DNA of 23,859 nt from an uncultured Eubacteriales bacterium (GCA_900553135.1 USCO01000020.1:1-23859), one strand, 5' to 3'. Shown: positions 1 through 7,701, counted from the stretch's first letter. Notes: generated from the letters alone by a model not told the origin. Made by a program: numbers and translations.

Positions 1-1
1 C

Positions 2-724
2 GCCCACCGCTTTTTCCTGTGGGAGCAGCCGGGGGACAACGCCCTGTGCTTCCGCAACTGCGCCCTGAAGCGGATGTGGGAGGACTGCTATTACGCCACC
101 TCCGCCCGCAGCAAGGAGGACGCCCAGACCAACCGCTACATTATCAACGCCCTGGAGGAGGCCTCCGAGCTGGACCCGTCCCTGCCCCTGCCGCTGGAGG
201 ACTACCGGCTGCTGTGCCGTCTGGATGGCCGGGAGCCCTTCATCCCCGACACGGCCCCCCAGATGGTGGAGGAATTCCCCATCGGGTACCGGAAGGAGGA
301 GGTCCTGCAGCCCTTTGACGCCCTGCGGGTGCCCCTGCCCGGGATCTACCGCTATGAGTGGTCGCCCGTGGGCCAGGGAGGCGGAAACGGCATGTGGTGG
401 GACGAGGACTCGGACAGTCCCGTCTGGCGCTTCAGCGGCTGCCGCAACCCCCATGGCGCGGCGGAGTGGAACAACGACCTGGATGGAATGCAGGACGTGG
501 AAGAGCGGGAGTTTTCCGGCGCCCGTGCCCACTGGGGCTGGAGCGAGGTGAAGCGGCGCAGGAAAAAGGATCAGGATGATCCTCTCTGGCAGGTGGTGTG
601 CGAGGTGGCAGCGGAGGATACGCTGTACCTGGTCTCGGTACTCTACTCCCGGCCGGAGGAGCGCCAGGATATCTATGACCGCCTGAGACGGATGGAATTG
701 GGAAAACGACTGGTAGAAGGATAA
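2..724 (+). CDS. Hypothetical protein, 5'-truncated by the window edge
   Basis: The reading frame is open from base 2 through the TAA at 722-724, so the gene begins outside the window; 240 residues are visible. I do not recognise a family. The visible part is soluble, rich in Trp, Arg, Glu and Asp, and has no signal peptide or membrane segment. A hydrophobic segment near the C-terminus (reading VCEVAAEDTLYLVSVLYS) is followed by a charged helix ending the protein. Internal Met codons, such as the one at 74, lack a ribosome site and the frame upstream of them is coding-like, so I treat them as internal. The gene converges on the minus-strand GTPase gene at 774, with a shared terminator between them. 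Confidence 0.7.
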   Translation, partial: AHRFFLWEQPGDNALCFRNCALKRMWEDCYYATSARSKEDAQTNRYIINALEEASELDPSLPLPLEDYRLLCRLDGREPFIPDTAPQMVEEFPIGYRKEEVLQPFDALRVPLPGIYRYEWSPVGQGGGNGMWWDEDSDSPVWRFSGCRNPHGAAEWNNDLDGMQDVEEREFSGARAHWGWSEVKRRRKKDQDDPLWQVVCEVAAEDTLYLVSVLYSRPEERQDIYDRLRRMELGKRLVEG

Positions 725-759
725 AAAAGTCCGCAGAACCTAGGTTCTGCGGACTTTTT
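725..759. terminator. Bidirectional intrinsic terminator
   Basis: A perfect 12-bp stem (729-740 paired with 743-754, arm GTCCGCAGAACC) has an A-run before it and a T-run after it. It therefore works as a Rho-independent terminator for the plus-strand gene ending at 724 and for the minus-strand gene ending at 774. Confidence 0.92.
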
Positions 760-773
760 CTCATTCTTTCAAT

Positions 774-1721
774 TTAGCGGAAGTATACCAGGGAGTCCTT
801 GGGGGCGTCGGCTTTTTCCACCGTCTTGGCGTAGAGCACCACGCCCTCGCCCTCGTATACGGCGGCCTCCTCCCAGCGGAGCTCGGCGGTGACGGTGACC
901 CACTCGCCCTTGCGCAGGGAGCGGGCGCGGTCGTACTTGCACAAAAATCCGAAGAAGCGGATGTCGTCCACGCAGCAGGTCATGGCGTTGCGCCCGGGGA
1001 TAAAGGTGCCCTTGGGCAGCTTCGAGCTGGTCATGGCCTGGGCCTTGAAGGTGATGGTCTTTCCAGTGTAGCGCTCGGGGTGGTCCTGGATATCAATGTA
1101 CCAGATGCCGTAGTCGTCGTCCTCCAGGGTGATGGACTCCTGGTCCAGGGAGTAGGGGAGGATGTCCTCCACCTCCAGCTCCTCGCCCATGGCGTCCTCA
1201 AAGACGATCTCGCACATGCGGTTCACCGCCCGGATGGAGCGCTTCCAGCCGGAGAGGGGCATGTCCTGGGTGCAGCGGTTGAAGAGGACCATGTCCGCCT
1301 CGGTCACCATGTCCACGATCATGGACTGCATGTTGGTGCGGTACATCTCAAAGGTGGTGCCGTCGATGACATGGATGGCCTGGTACAGGCCCCAGCTTCT
1401 GGGTAGCTTCAGGTCCCGGAGCAGGTCCATGGGCCACATGCCGTTATACTCCACCAAGACCCGCTCGGGCTGGTAGCGGCGGTCCACCTCCTGGAGAAAG
1501 TCGGTGGTGAGCTGGCTCTGGTCCTCCACGGGGATGACCCGGCAGTTGCGCTTGGACAGCTTCTCCTGATCGTACTCCTCCTCGCCGTCCTCACACATGA
1601 GCAGCACGGTGCGCTGCCCGTCGTTGAAGTAGTCCATGTTCAGGGTGTCGGTGAGCAGGGTGGTCTTGCCGCTGTCCAGAAAGCCGGTGATGATATAAAG
1701 GGGAATTCGAGCTTCAGGCAT
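774..1721 (-). CDS. CobW/COG0523-type GTPase fused to a YcgQ/TIGR03943-like C-terminal domain
   Basis: The 315-residue protein begins with a P-loop GTPase domain of the CobW/UreG/HypB superfamily, with Walker A GFLDSGKTT at residues 13-21. It differs from typical COG0523 proteins. The CxCC metal motif after Walker A is missing (the segment reads MCEDGEEE, 42-49), the Walker B-like region reads VEYNGMW (90-96), and the NKxD position reads FNRCTQ. The CobW C-terminal domain is replaced by about 110 residues with GRNAMTCCVDD at 243-253 and a following GFL. This resembles the C-terminal part of YcgQ/DUF1980 (TIGR03943) proteins, whose usual motif is close to MTCCAAD. It is the distal gene, 11 bp after the His-rich CobW gene, so both are probably co-transcribed. 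A role in metal delivery to, or regulation of, a membrane partner is inference. Confidence 0.8.
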   Translation of the reverse strand: MPEARIPLYIITGFLDSGKTTLLTDTLNMDYFNDGQRTVLLMCEDGEEEYDQEKLSKRNCRVIPVEDQSQLTTDFLQEVDRRYQPERVLVEYNGMWPMDLLRDLKLPRSWGLYQAIHVIDGTTFEMYRTNMQSMIVDMVTEADMVLFNRCTQDMPLSGWKRSIRAVNRMCEIVFEDAMGEELEVEDILPYSLDQESITLEDDDYGIWYIDIQDHPERYTGKTITFKAQAMTSSKLPKGTFIPGRNAMTCCVDDIRFFGFLCKYDRARSLRKGEWVTVTAELRWEEAAVYEGEGVVLYAKTVEKADAPKDSLVYFR

Positions 1722-1732
1722 GTCGTTTCACC

Positions 1733-2902
1733 TCACGCCAGCAGGAACAGCTTCTCCAGCTGGTCCTCCTTCAGGTTGGAGCCGATGACGCACAGACGGC
1801 CGGTGTAGTCGGCGGCGCCCTCCCGGATCTGGAACTCCTCGGGGACCAGATCGAAGTGCAGCCAGGTCTGGCCGTCCTCGCAGGGCACCATGCCCTTGGC
1901 GCGGAGGATCACGCCGTAATCCTCGCCCATGGCCAGGGAAGCCAGGGCGTCCTGGAGCTCCTCACGGCTGTACTTGCGGGGGGTCTCACGGCCCCAGGAG
2001 GTGAACACCTCGTCGGCGTCGTGGTCGTGGTGGTGATGATGGTGGTCGTGGCCGCAGCAGGCGGTGCAGGTGGCCTCGTCGTGGTCGTGGTCATGGTGGT
2101 GGTCATGATCGTGGCAGACGGTGCAGGTGGCCTCATCGTGGTCGTGGTGATGATGCTCGTGGTCGTGGTCATGCTCGTGATGATGCTCATGCTCGTGGTC
2201 ATGGTCATGGTCATGGTCATGGCAGCCACAGTCGCAGTGCTCATCGTGGTGGTGATGGTGGTGGTGCTCCTCAATCTCAGCCATCAGTTCCTGGGCCAGG
2301 GAGTGGCCGCCCTCCATGGCGGCAATGATCTGCTGGCCGGTGAGCTGGTCCCAGGGAGTGGTGAGGATGGCGGCCTTGGGGTTCTTCTCCCGCAGCAGGC
2401 GCACCGCGCCGTCCAGCTTGGCCTGGTCCATCTTCTGGGTGCGGGAGAGGAGGATGGCGCTGGCGTGCTCTACCTGGTTGTTGAAGAACTCACCGAAGTT
2501 CTTCATGTAGATCTTGGCCTTGGTGGCGTCCACCACGGTGACAAAGCTGTTCAGGTGCAGGTCGGGGCACTCCTTCTGAACGCCCTCCACGGCGGCGATG
2601 ACGTCGGAGAGTTTTCCCACGCCGGAGGGCTCGATGACGATGCGGTCGGGAGCGTAGTCGCTGAGCACCTTCTGCAGGGCGGTGCCGAAGTCACCCACCA
2701 GGGAGCAGCAGATGCAGCCGGAGTTCATCTCGGTGATCTCCACCCCGGCGTCCTTCAGAAAGCCGCCGTCAATGCCGATCTCACCAAACTCATTTTCGAT
2801 GAGGACGATCTTCTCGCCCTTGAAGGCCTCGTCCAGAAGCTTCTTGATGAGGGTGGTCTTGCCGGCCCCTAAGAAGCCGGAGATAATGTCGATTTTGGTC
2901 AT
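1733..2902 (-). CDS. CobW/COG0523 family GTP-dependent metallochaperone with His-rich loop
   Basis: The 389-residue protein is a standard COG0523 GTPase, a family linked to zinc or cobalt delivery. Walker A GFLGAGKTT lies at 9-17 and the metal-binding CICC at 63-66 in the sequence NSGCICC. A Walker B-type VIEPSG lies at 89-94, and SRTQ occupies the NKxD position near 153-156. Residues 213-296 form an extreme His/Asp/Glu run with interspersed Cys (CDCGC, then two DEATCTxC modules), typical of metal-storage loops but unusually long. The CobW C-terminal domain follows at about 298-389. The gene starts 36 bp after the S41 protease gene and continues into the second GTPase gene 11 bp downstream, suggesting one operon. 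The metal is probably zinc, by family knowledge; no Zur site was identified. Confidence 0.92.
   Translation of the reverse strand: MTKIDIISGFLGAGKTTLIKKLLDEAFKGEKIVLIENEFGEIGIDGGFLKDAGVEITEMNSGCICCSLVGDFGTALQKVLSDYAPDRIVIEPSGVGKLSDVIAAVEGVQKECPDLHLNSFVTVVDATKAKIYMKNFGEFFNNQVEHASAILLSRTQKMDQAKLDGAVRLLREKNPKAAILTTPWDQLTGQQIIAAMEGGHSLAQELMAEIEEHHHHHHHDEHCDCGCHDHDHDHDHEHEHHHEHDHDHEHHHHDHDEATCTVCHDHDHHHDHDHDEATCTACCGHDHHHHHHDHDADEVFTSWGRETPRKYSREELQDALASLAMGEDYGVILRAKGMVPCEDGQTWLHFDLVPEEFQIREGAADYTGRLCVIGSNLKEDQLEKLFLLA
2015..2266 (-). repeat. Low-complexity DNA encoding the His-rich metal loop
   Basis: About 250 bp encode residues 213-296 of the CobW protein. They contain short tandem repeats, including four perfect GGTCAT units at 2197-2220 (plus strand) and two copies of a module starting DEATCT (residues 256-261 and 275-280). 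Such DNA expands and contracts by slippage, so loop length probably varies between strains. Confidence 0.85.
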
Positions 2903-2938
2903 AGTGCAGTCATTTCCTTTCCAAATTGGATATTCTGG

Positions 2939-4807
2939 TCAAACGGTCCAGAGAAGACCGGTGGCAGTGAGAAGCTGATACATGAGATGGGCGGCCTGGT
3001 CCCGGGTGGCGTTGGCGTAGGGCTGGCTCAGGTCCAGCTGGACGCCCTGCTGCTCCAGACGCCAGGCGGGGGACTGGGCCCAGGTGCTCCACTCGGCGTA
3101 GGGCAGCCACTCCCCAATGGGCACGTCCCGGTTGGAGAGCTCGTGGCCCTCCATGCTGGTCCAGCCGGTAACGGCGGAGAGGACGGTGACCATCTCTTCA
3201 TAGGTGATGGTGTCATTGGGGTGGAAGGCCCCGTCGCCCCGGCCCGCCAGGCATCCCTTGGCGGTGAGGGCGCTCACCGCCTGGGCGTACCAGTCGGTGG
3301 GGGACACGTCGGAGAAGGAGGTGCCCTCGGTGGCCTTCAAGCCCAGGGCCTGATAGAGCATGGCGGCAAATTCGCCCCGGGTAATGGCACGACTGGGCTG
3401 GAAGGCGCCGGTGTCGGTGCCCGACACCAGACCGTAGACGGCCAGGGTGGCCACCTCGTCGGGATAAGCACTCTCCTTCAGGTCGGAGAAGTCATAGCGG
3501 CTGTGGTAGTCCAGGCCCAGAATCCGGGCGGCCTCGGCGGGGGAGACGGGGTTCCAGGTAATGGCTCCCTTGCCCTGGTACAGGGCGGCAGAGGGGGGCA
3601 GAGCCTCCAGCAGTTCCGCAAAGGCGGCCTGATGTTCCATGACCTGCTCCTGGTCGATGTAGAAGGTGTATCCGGCCAGCTCCAGCTTCCAATAGCCCGG
3701 AGTGTGTTCAGGCTGGGCGGAGGAGAGGAGCAGGGCAATGGCCTGAGTGTTCTCCTCGGACACCAGCAGGGTGGGCAGCACGCCCACCGTGTCGTTGGTG
3801 ACCCCGTTGGGGGAATAGAAGCGGTAGACGGTGACCTTCATAGCGTCCCCGTCAAAGAGATCGGGGTAGCTGCTCTCATCCAAAATGATCTGGGCCACGC
3901 CCTTGCCGTAGGTCCGCTGACCCACGGCGATGCCCCCCTTGTGGTCCCGGATGGCGGCGGCAAACAGCTCAGAGCCGCTGGCCGAGTAGCCGCTGGTCAT
4001 GACGATGAGGGGCTGGTCGGTGAGGTCGGGATAGGCCGCGTCGGTATAGACGTAATTATAGTTGCCATCTCCGTCCCGGAAAAATACCATGATCCCGCCG
4101 CCCACAAAATAGCCCGCGCTGGCTGCGGCGGACTCGGCGGTGCCGCCGGGATTGGAGCGCAGGTCCAGGATAAAGGGGCGGTTCAGGTCCTGATACTCGG
4201 TGAGGGCCTTGGAAATGGTGGCGGCGGTGGAGTCGCCGAAGCTGACGCAGTCGATGACCGCGGCCCCGTCCACCAGGGCGTAGGTGACAATGGGGACCTG
4301 CACCGCCCGGCGGGTAATGGTCACATCCCGGGTTTCGCCGGTGGCGGCGGAGCGGATGGTCAGGGTGACCTGAGAGCCCTCGGGGCCCGAGATGGCGCTG
4401 ATCTGATCCAGGGAGGTGACGGGGGTGCCGTCAATGGCCAGCACCCGGTCTCCCTCCTGAAGCCCGGCCTCCTGGGCGGGGGAATTGGGCAGGATGGAGA
4501 GGATAAGAAAACTATTGTCCACCACGGCGTTCTGCATGGAAACGCCGATGCCCACCACTTCCTCGCCGTTTACCGCGCCCAGAAAATCCTGGTATTCCGC
4601 CTGGGTCATGTACACGGTGTAGGGGTCATTCAAAGCGGCCAGCATGTCCTGGACGCTGTCCTGGTCCAGAACAGACTGGGGTACGTCGTCCACGTAGCGG
4701 TCCTCCAGCAGCTGCCCGGCCTGCTCGGCGGTGAGGGCGGAGGCGGGGGAGAGACACAGGGACAGGGAGAGCGCCAGGGAGAGACCCGCTGCAAAAAATC
4801 GTTTCAT
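2939..4807 (-). CDS. Secreted S41 (C-terminal processing) peptidase with PDZ and SLH domains
   Basis: The 622-residue protein has a signal peptide ending near the Ala residues at 22-24. A PDZ domain spans about 87-168 (with a GLQEGDRVLAIDG-type core). The S41 tail-protease domain spans about 172-350. The catalytic dyad appears to be Ser277 in SASGSE and Lys302 in TYGKG, the 25-residue spacing seen in Prc/CtpA. A linker of unclear fold (about 370-430) is followed by two to three SLH-like repeats (about 437-615), which in Gram-positives bind pyruvylated cell-wall polymers. The enzyme is therefore probably wall-anchored and cleaves extracytoplasmic substrates from their C-termini. The start has an AAGGAG site 7 nt upstream. 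No promoter is obvious between purA and this gene, so read-through from purA is likely. Confidence 0.9.
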   Translation of the reverse strand: MKRFFAAGLSLALSLSLCLSPASALTAEQAGQLLEDRYVDDVPQSVLDQDSVQDMLAALNDPYTVYMTQAEYQDFLGAVNGEEVVGIGVSMQNAVVDNSFLILSILPNSPAQEAGLQEGDRVLAIDGTPVTSLDQISAISGPEGSQVTLTIRSAATGETRDVTITRRAVQVPIVTYALVDGAAVIDCVSFGDSTAATISKALTEYQDLNRPFILDLRSNPGGTAESAAASAGYFVGGGIMVFFRDGDGNYNYVYTDAAYPDLTDQPLIVMTSGYSASGSELFAAAIRDHKGGIAVGQRTYGKGVAQIILDESSYPDLFDGDAMKVTVYRFYSPNGVTNDTVGVLPTLLVSEENTQAIALLLSSAQPEHTPGYWKLELAGYTFYIDQEQVMEHQAAFAELLEALPPSAALYQGKGAITWNPVSPAEAARILGLDYHSRYDFSDLKESAYPDEVATLAVYGLVSGTDTGAFQPSRAITRGEFAAMLYQALGLKATEGTSFSDVSPTDWYAQAVSALTAKGCLAGRGDGAFHPNDTITYEEMVTVLSAVTGWTSMEGHELSNRDVPIGEWLPYAEWSTWAQSPAWRLEQQGVQLDLSQPYANATRDQAAHLMYQLLTATGLLWTV

Positions 4808-4836
4808 ATGGAAGCTCCTTACTGTGAAACGGGGAA

Positions 4837-4866
4837 CGCCGGATGCCAGGGCCCTGGCATCCGGCG
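4837..4866. other. Perfect 30-bp palindrome between purA and the S41 gene
   Basis: Bases 4837-4851 (arm beginning CGCCGGATGCC) are exactly reverse-complementary to 4852-4866, with no intervening base. As RNA this is a very stable hairpin 11 nt after the purA stop codon. On the minus strand only a C/T-mixed stretch follows, so it is at best an inefficient terminator. It could also protect the purA 3' end. Confidence 0.8.
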
Positions 4867-4877
4867 TAACAGGTGGA

Positions 4878-6170
4878 TCAGATCTTGGGGGTGCGGTAGG
4901 TCATTTCCTCACGCTTGGGGCCGGAGGAGACCATGGTGATGGGGGCGCCGATGTGGGCCTCCAGGAAGTCCACATAGTCCTTGGCCTGCTGGGGCAGGGA
5001 GTCGTAATCCTTGCAGCCGCGGATGTCGCACTTCCAGCCGGGGAGGGTGGTGAACACGGGCTTGGCCTTCATCAGCAGGGGCGTGACGGGGAAGGTATCG
5101 GTGACCTTGCCGTCGATCTCGTAGCCGGTGCAGACCTTGATCTCGTCCAGGTAGCCCAGCACGTCCAGACAGGTGAGAGCCACCTGAGTGGCGCCCTGCA
5201 CCATGCAGCCGTACTTGGTGGCCACGGCGTCAAACCAGCCCACACGGCGGGGACGGCCGGTGGTGGCACCGAACTCGCCCTTGTCGCCGCCGCGGCGGCG
5301 CAGCTCGTCGCCCTCCTCGCCCAGCAGCTCGCTGACGAAGGGCTCGGTGTGGGAGCCCACAGAGGAGGAATAGGCCTTGGTAACACAGATGACGTCCTCC
5401 ACCGCGGTGGGAGGCACCGCAGCGCCCACACAGCCGAAACCGGCCAGGGTGTGGGAGGAGGTGGTCATGGGGAAGATGCCCAGGTCGGGGTCCTTCATGG
5501 AGCCCAGCTGACCCTCCAGCAGGATGGTCTTGCCCTCCTTCAGAGCCTGGTGGACAAAGCCCACGGCGTCGCCCACATAGGGACGGATCTCCTCCCGCAG
5601 GGCGATGAGCTGGTCAAACAGCTCGTCCACGCTGAGGGCGGGCTTGTGGTACAGGTGCTCGAAGAGAACGTTCTTCAGGGAGACGGCGGCCTCCAGACGC
5701 TCCCGCAGGCGCTGCTCGTCAAACAGGTCGCACACCTGCACGCCGATCTTGGCGTACTTGTCGGAGTAGAAGGGGGCAATGCCGCTCTTGGTGGAACCAA
5801 AGGCACGGCCGGCCAGACGCTCCTCCTCATAGGCGTCCTGGAGCACATGATAGGGCATGAGAATCTGGCAGCGCTCAGAGACGATGAGGTTGGGGGCGGG
5901 GACGCCCTGGTCGGTGATGGACTTCAGCTCGTCCACCAGCTTGCGGATGTCCAGGGCCACGCCGTTGCCGATGATGTTGGTGACGTGGGGGTAGAAGGTG
6001 CCGGAAGGGAGAATGTGAAGCGCAAAGCGGCCATGATCGTTGATGATGGTGTGGCCCGCGTTGGCTCCGCCCTGAAAGCGGATGACCACGTCGGACGTTT
6101 CAGCCAGCATATCGGTGATCTTGCCCTTGCCCTCGTCGCCCCAGTTGGCGCCTACGATCGCTTTTACCAT
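4878..6170 (-). CDS. purA: Adenylosuccinate synthetase
   Basis: PurA joins IMP and aspartate using GTP to make adenylosuccinate, the first committed step to AMP, in the cytoplasm. The 430-residue length is normal for the family. The N-terminus has the diagnostic P-loop GDEGKGK at 11-17 with the catalytic Asp12, and His40 lies in NAGHT. The conserved QGGANAGHT, EGQLGSMKD and GRPRRVGWFD segments are all present. The frame stays open upstream to 6275. I start at 6170 because a perfect GGAGGT lies 7 nt before this ATG and the family N-terminus begins here. It has its own promoter at 6247-6275, and a perfect hairpin follows the gene. Confidence 0.97.
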   Translation of the reverse strand: MVKAIVGANWGDEGKGKITDMLAETSDVVIRFQGGANAGHTIINDHGRFALHILPSGTFYPHVTNIIGNGVALDIRKLVDELKSITDQGVPAPNLIVSERCQILMPYHVLQDAYEEERLAGRAFGSTKSGIAPFYSDKYAKIGVQVCDLFDEQRLRERLEAAVSLKNVLFEHLYHKPALSVDELFDQLIALREEIRPYVGDAVGFVHQALKEGKTILLEGQLGSMKDPDLGIFPMTTSSHTLAGFGCVGAAVPPTAVEDVICVTKAYSSSVGSHTEPFVSELLGEEGDELRRRGGDKGEFGATTGRPRRVGWFDAVATKYGCMVQGATQVALTCLDVLGYLDEIKVCTGYEIDGKVTDTFPVTPLLMKAKPVFTTLPGWKCDIRGCKDYDSLPQQAKDYVDFLEAHIGAPITMVSSGPKREEMTYRTPKI

Positions 6171-6246
6171 AATTGTTACCTCCGTGAGCCGGGATTCGCA
6201 ACCGCAGAGCGGATTTGCCTTATCCGGTTCATAACGCAACATCCAC

Positions 6247-6275
6247 ATTATACTGCCTTTTCCCCCCGGACGCAA
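6247..6275 (-). promoter_or_regulatory. Sigma-A-type promoter of purA
   Basis: On the minus strand, TTGCGT (6270-6275) and TATAAT (6247-6252) are separated by exactly 17 bp, giving a leader of about 70 nt before the purA start. The leader can form a small stem (CGGAT/ATCCG) but matches no riboswitch I recognise. I see no convincing terminator hairpin between the tlpA stop and this promoter, so some read-through from tlpA is possible. Confidence 0.8.
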
Positions 6276-6338
6276 GGGGAAAGGATGTAGAAAAAGGGGA
6301 GAAAGCGTATGAAAAAATGGAACAGTGAGAGATCGAAT

Positions 6339-6953
6339 TTAATCGGGTGCGGGGACCGTGTCGGGGGCGATCATGTTGAGCCCCTTCTCCAGAAGCTCCC
6401 GGGAAAGAAGGCCCTGGCCGTAGGTGATGAGGTTGCCCTCAGCGTCAATGAAGATGGAGAAGGGGAAGGAGTTGATGCCGTAGGTGGTGATGGCCTGGTA
6501 GTCCACATCGTAGTACACGGGGAAGGTGAAGCCCTCCTCCTCCAGATAGGCCTCGGCCTGCTCCCGGGTGTCCCCCATGGCGGGGCCCACGTTGACCAGA
6601 ATAAAATGGATGTCCTCCCCATACAGCTGGTAGAGCTCGTGGATGTCGGGCATCTCACTCTTGCAGGGACCGCAGGTGGAGGCCCAGAAGTTGAGGTACA
6701 CCGGCTTCTCCCCTAAAAACTCAGACAGCTCCCGGGTGTTGCCCTCCTGGTCCTCCATGGAGAAGGAGGGGGCGGGGTTAGACTGCTTACTGGTGTCCTC
6801 CTGCTCCTGGCTGGACTGGCTGGAGGAGCTGTCCTGAGTCCCGGCCAGGGTGTTGCCTCCCGCGTTGGGAGCCAGGCGGGTGTACAGGAAGCCGGCGGCG
6901 GCCAGCACGACCACCAGGGCGGCTGCCAGGATCCAAGCAGAGCGTTTTTTCAT
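6339..6953 (-). CDS. TlpA/ResA-type extracytoplasmic thioredoxin
   Basis: The 204-residue protein has one N-terminal membrane anchor (about 7-24), a Ser/Gln-rich linker (35-60) and a thioredoxin-fold domain. The redox motif is CGPC at 94-97 within NFWASTCGPCKSEMP, typical of TlpA/ResA/AhpC-TSA-like thiol reductases facing outward. The cis-Pro loop reads SFPFS, whereas most relatives have a G-x-P-T form. The gene begins 10 nt after ccdA; the ccdA stop codon overlaps its AAGGAGG site, so the two are tightly coupled. Electrons probably flow from cytoplasmic thioredoxin through CcdA to this protein, which then reduces exported proteins. Its natural substrate cannot be told from the sequence. Confidence 0.93.
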   Translation of the reverse strand: MKKRSAWILAAALVVVLAAAGFLYTRLAPNAGGNTLAGTQDSSSSQSSQEQEDTSKQSNPAPSFSMEDQEGNTRELSEFLGEKPVYLNFWASTCGPCKSEMPDIHELYQLYGEDIHFILVNVGPAMGDTREQAEAYLEEEGFTFPVYYDVDYQAITTYGINSFPFSIFIDAEGNLITYGQGLLSRELLEKGLNMIAPDTVPAPD

Positions 6954-6963
6954 AAAAACCTCC

Positions 6964-7620
6964 TTAGCTCAGCCGGGAGAGCAGCGTGCCCATGGTACCG
7001 GTGGCCATGAGGATACCCACCAGGATGAGCAGCAGTCCCGAGACAGTGTTGATGATGGAGTAGTGGGCCTTGATCCACTGAAAGGCGTCTTTCAGGGACT
7101 GGAGCAGCAGGGCGCTGATGAGGAAGGGGATGCCCAGGCCCGCCGAGTAGCACAGCAGGAGCAGCACGCCCTGGGCCGCCGAGCCCTGCTGGGAGGCCAG
7201 CACCAGGGCCGAGCCCAGAAACGCCCCCACGCAGGGGGTCCAGCCTACGGCGAACACCGCGCCAAAGACCAGGGCAGAGAAAAATCCCAGCCGTCCCTGG
7301 ATGCGGTAGTTCCCCATGCCCCGGAACAGAGACAGGCGGAACACGCCCAGAAAGTTGAGACCAAAGAAGATGACGATGAGGCCGGTAATTACATTGACCG
7401 CCGTTCTGTGCTGGGTGAACAGGGAGCCGATGGAGCCGGCAAAGGCGCCCATGAGGAGAAACAGCAGGGTGAATCCCGCCACAAAGCCCAGGGCGTTGCG
7501 CAGCACGGTGCGGGAGGAGGTGTTCTCCTCTCCACCGGCGAAGTACACCGGCAGCATGGGGAGCAGACAGGGGGAGATGAAGGTGATAAGGCCTTCCAAA
7601 AAGGTGACCAGATATGCCAT
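6964..7620 (-). CDS. ccdA: CcdA-family transmembrane thiol-disulfide transporter
   Basis: The protein has 218 residues, about six hydrophobic segments, and the two conserved redox cysteines of the DsbD-beta/CcdA family: Cys18 in ISPCLLP and Cys130 in WTPCVG. CcdA moves reducing equivalents across the membrane from cytoplasmic thioredoxin. The frame stays open far upstream, but that part is antisense to the Crp/Fnr gene. I start at 7620, where a GGAGG lies about 7 nt upstream and the family N-terminus begins. It is the first gene of the ccdA-tlpA pair. No cytochrome c genes are visible nearby, so the pair may serve general envelope thiol repair or a specific exported protein. Confidence 0.95.
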   Translation of the reverse strand: MAYLVTFLEGLITFISPCLLPMLPVYFAGGEENTSSRTVLRNALGFVAGFTLLFLLMGAFAGSIGSLFTQHRTAVNVITGLIVIFFGLNFLGVFRLSLFRGMGNYRIQGRLGFFSALVFGAVFAVGWTPCVGAFLGSALVLASQQGSAAQGVLLLLCYSAGLGIPFLISALLLQSLKDAFQWIKAHYSIINTVSGLLLILVGILMATGTMGTLLSRLS

Positions 7621-7701
7621 AGGGGTCCTCCAGATAGATTTGATGGGAAGATGATACTGGATGGCGGGGGAGATGTCAAGAAAAAGCGTTAGCGTACCCT
7701 T

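Noticed and set aside
2015..2266. Possible CRISPR-like or minisatellite array
   Set aside because: The repetition follows codon structure of the His-rich protein loop and has no regular repeat-spacer layout.
1856..2872. Long plus-strand open frame (338 codons, Val/Gly-rich) opposite the CobW gene
   Set aside because: It is the antisense shadow of the His-rich coding region, with composition set by CAC/CAT/GAC codons on the other strand and no ribosome site.
2987..4939. 650-codon plus-strand open frame opposite the S41 gene
   Set aside because: Shadow of a GC-rich minus-strand gene with clear protease motifs; composition is Gly/Val/His-rich and matches no family.
6171..6246. Possible purine riboswitch in the purA leader
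   Set aside because: Leader is about 70 nt with only a small CGGAT/ATCCG stem; the three-way junction and conserved loops of purine aptamers are not seen.
6171..6275. 35-codon N-terminal extension of purA
   Set aside because: It would start at the promoter itself and lacks a ribosome site, whereas ATG 6170 has a perfect GGAGGT and matches the family N-terminus.
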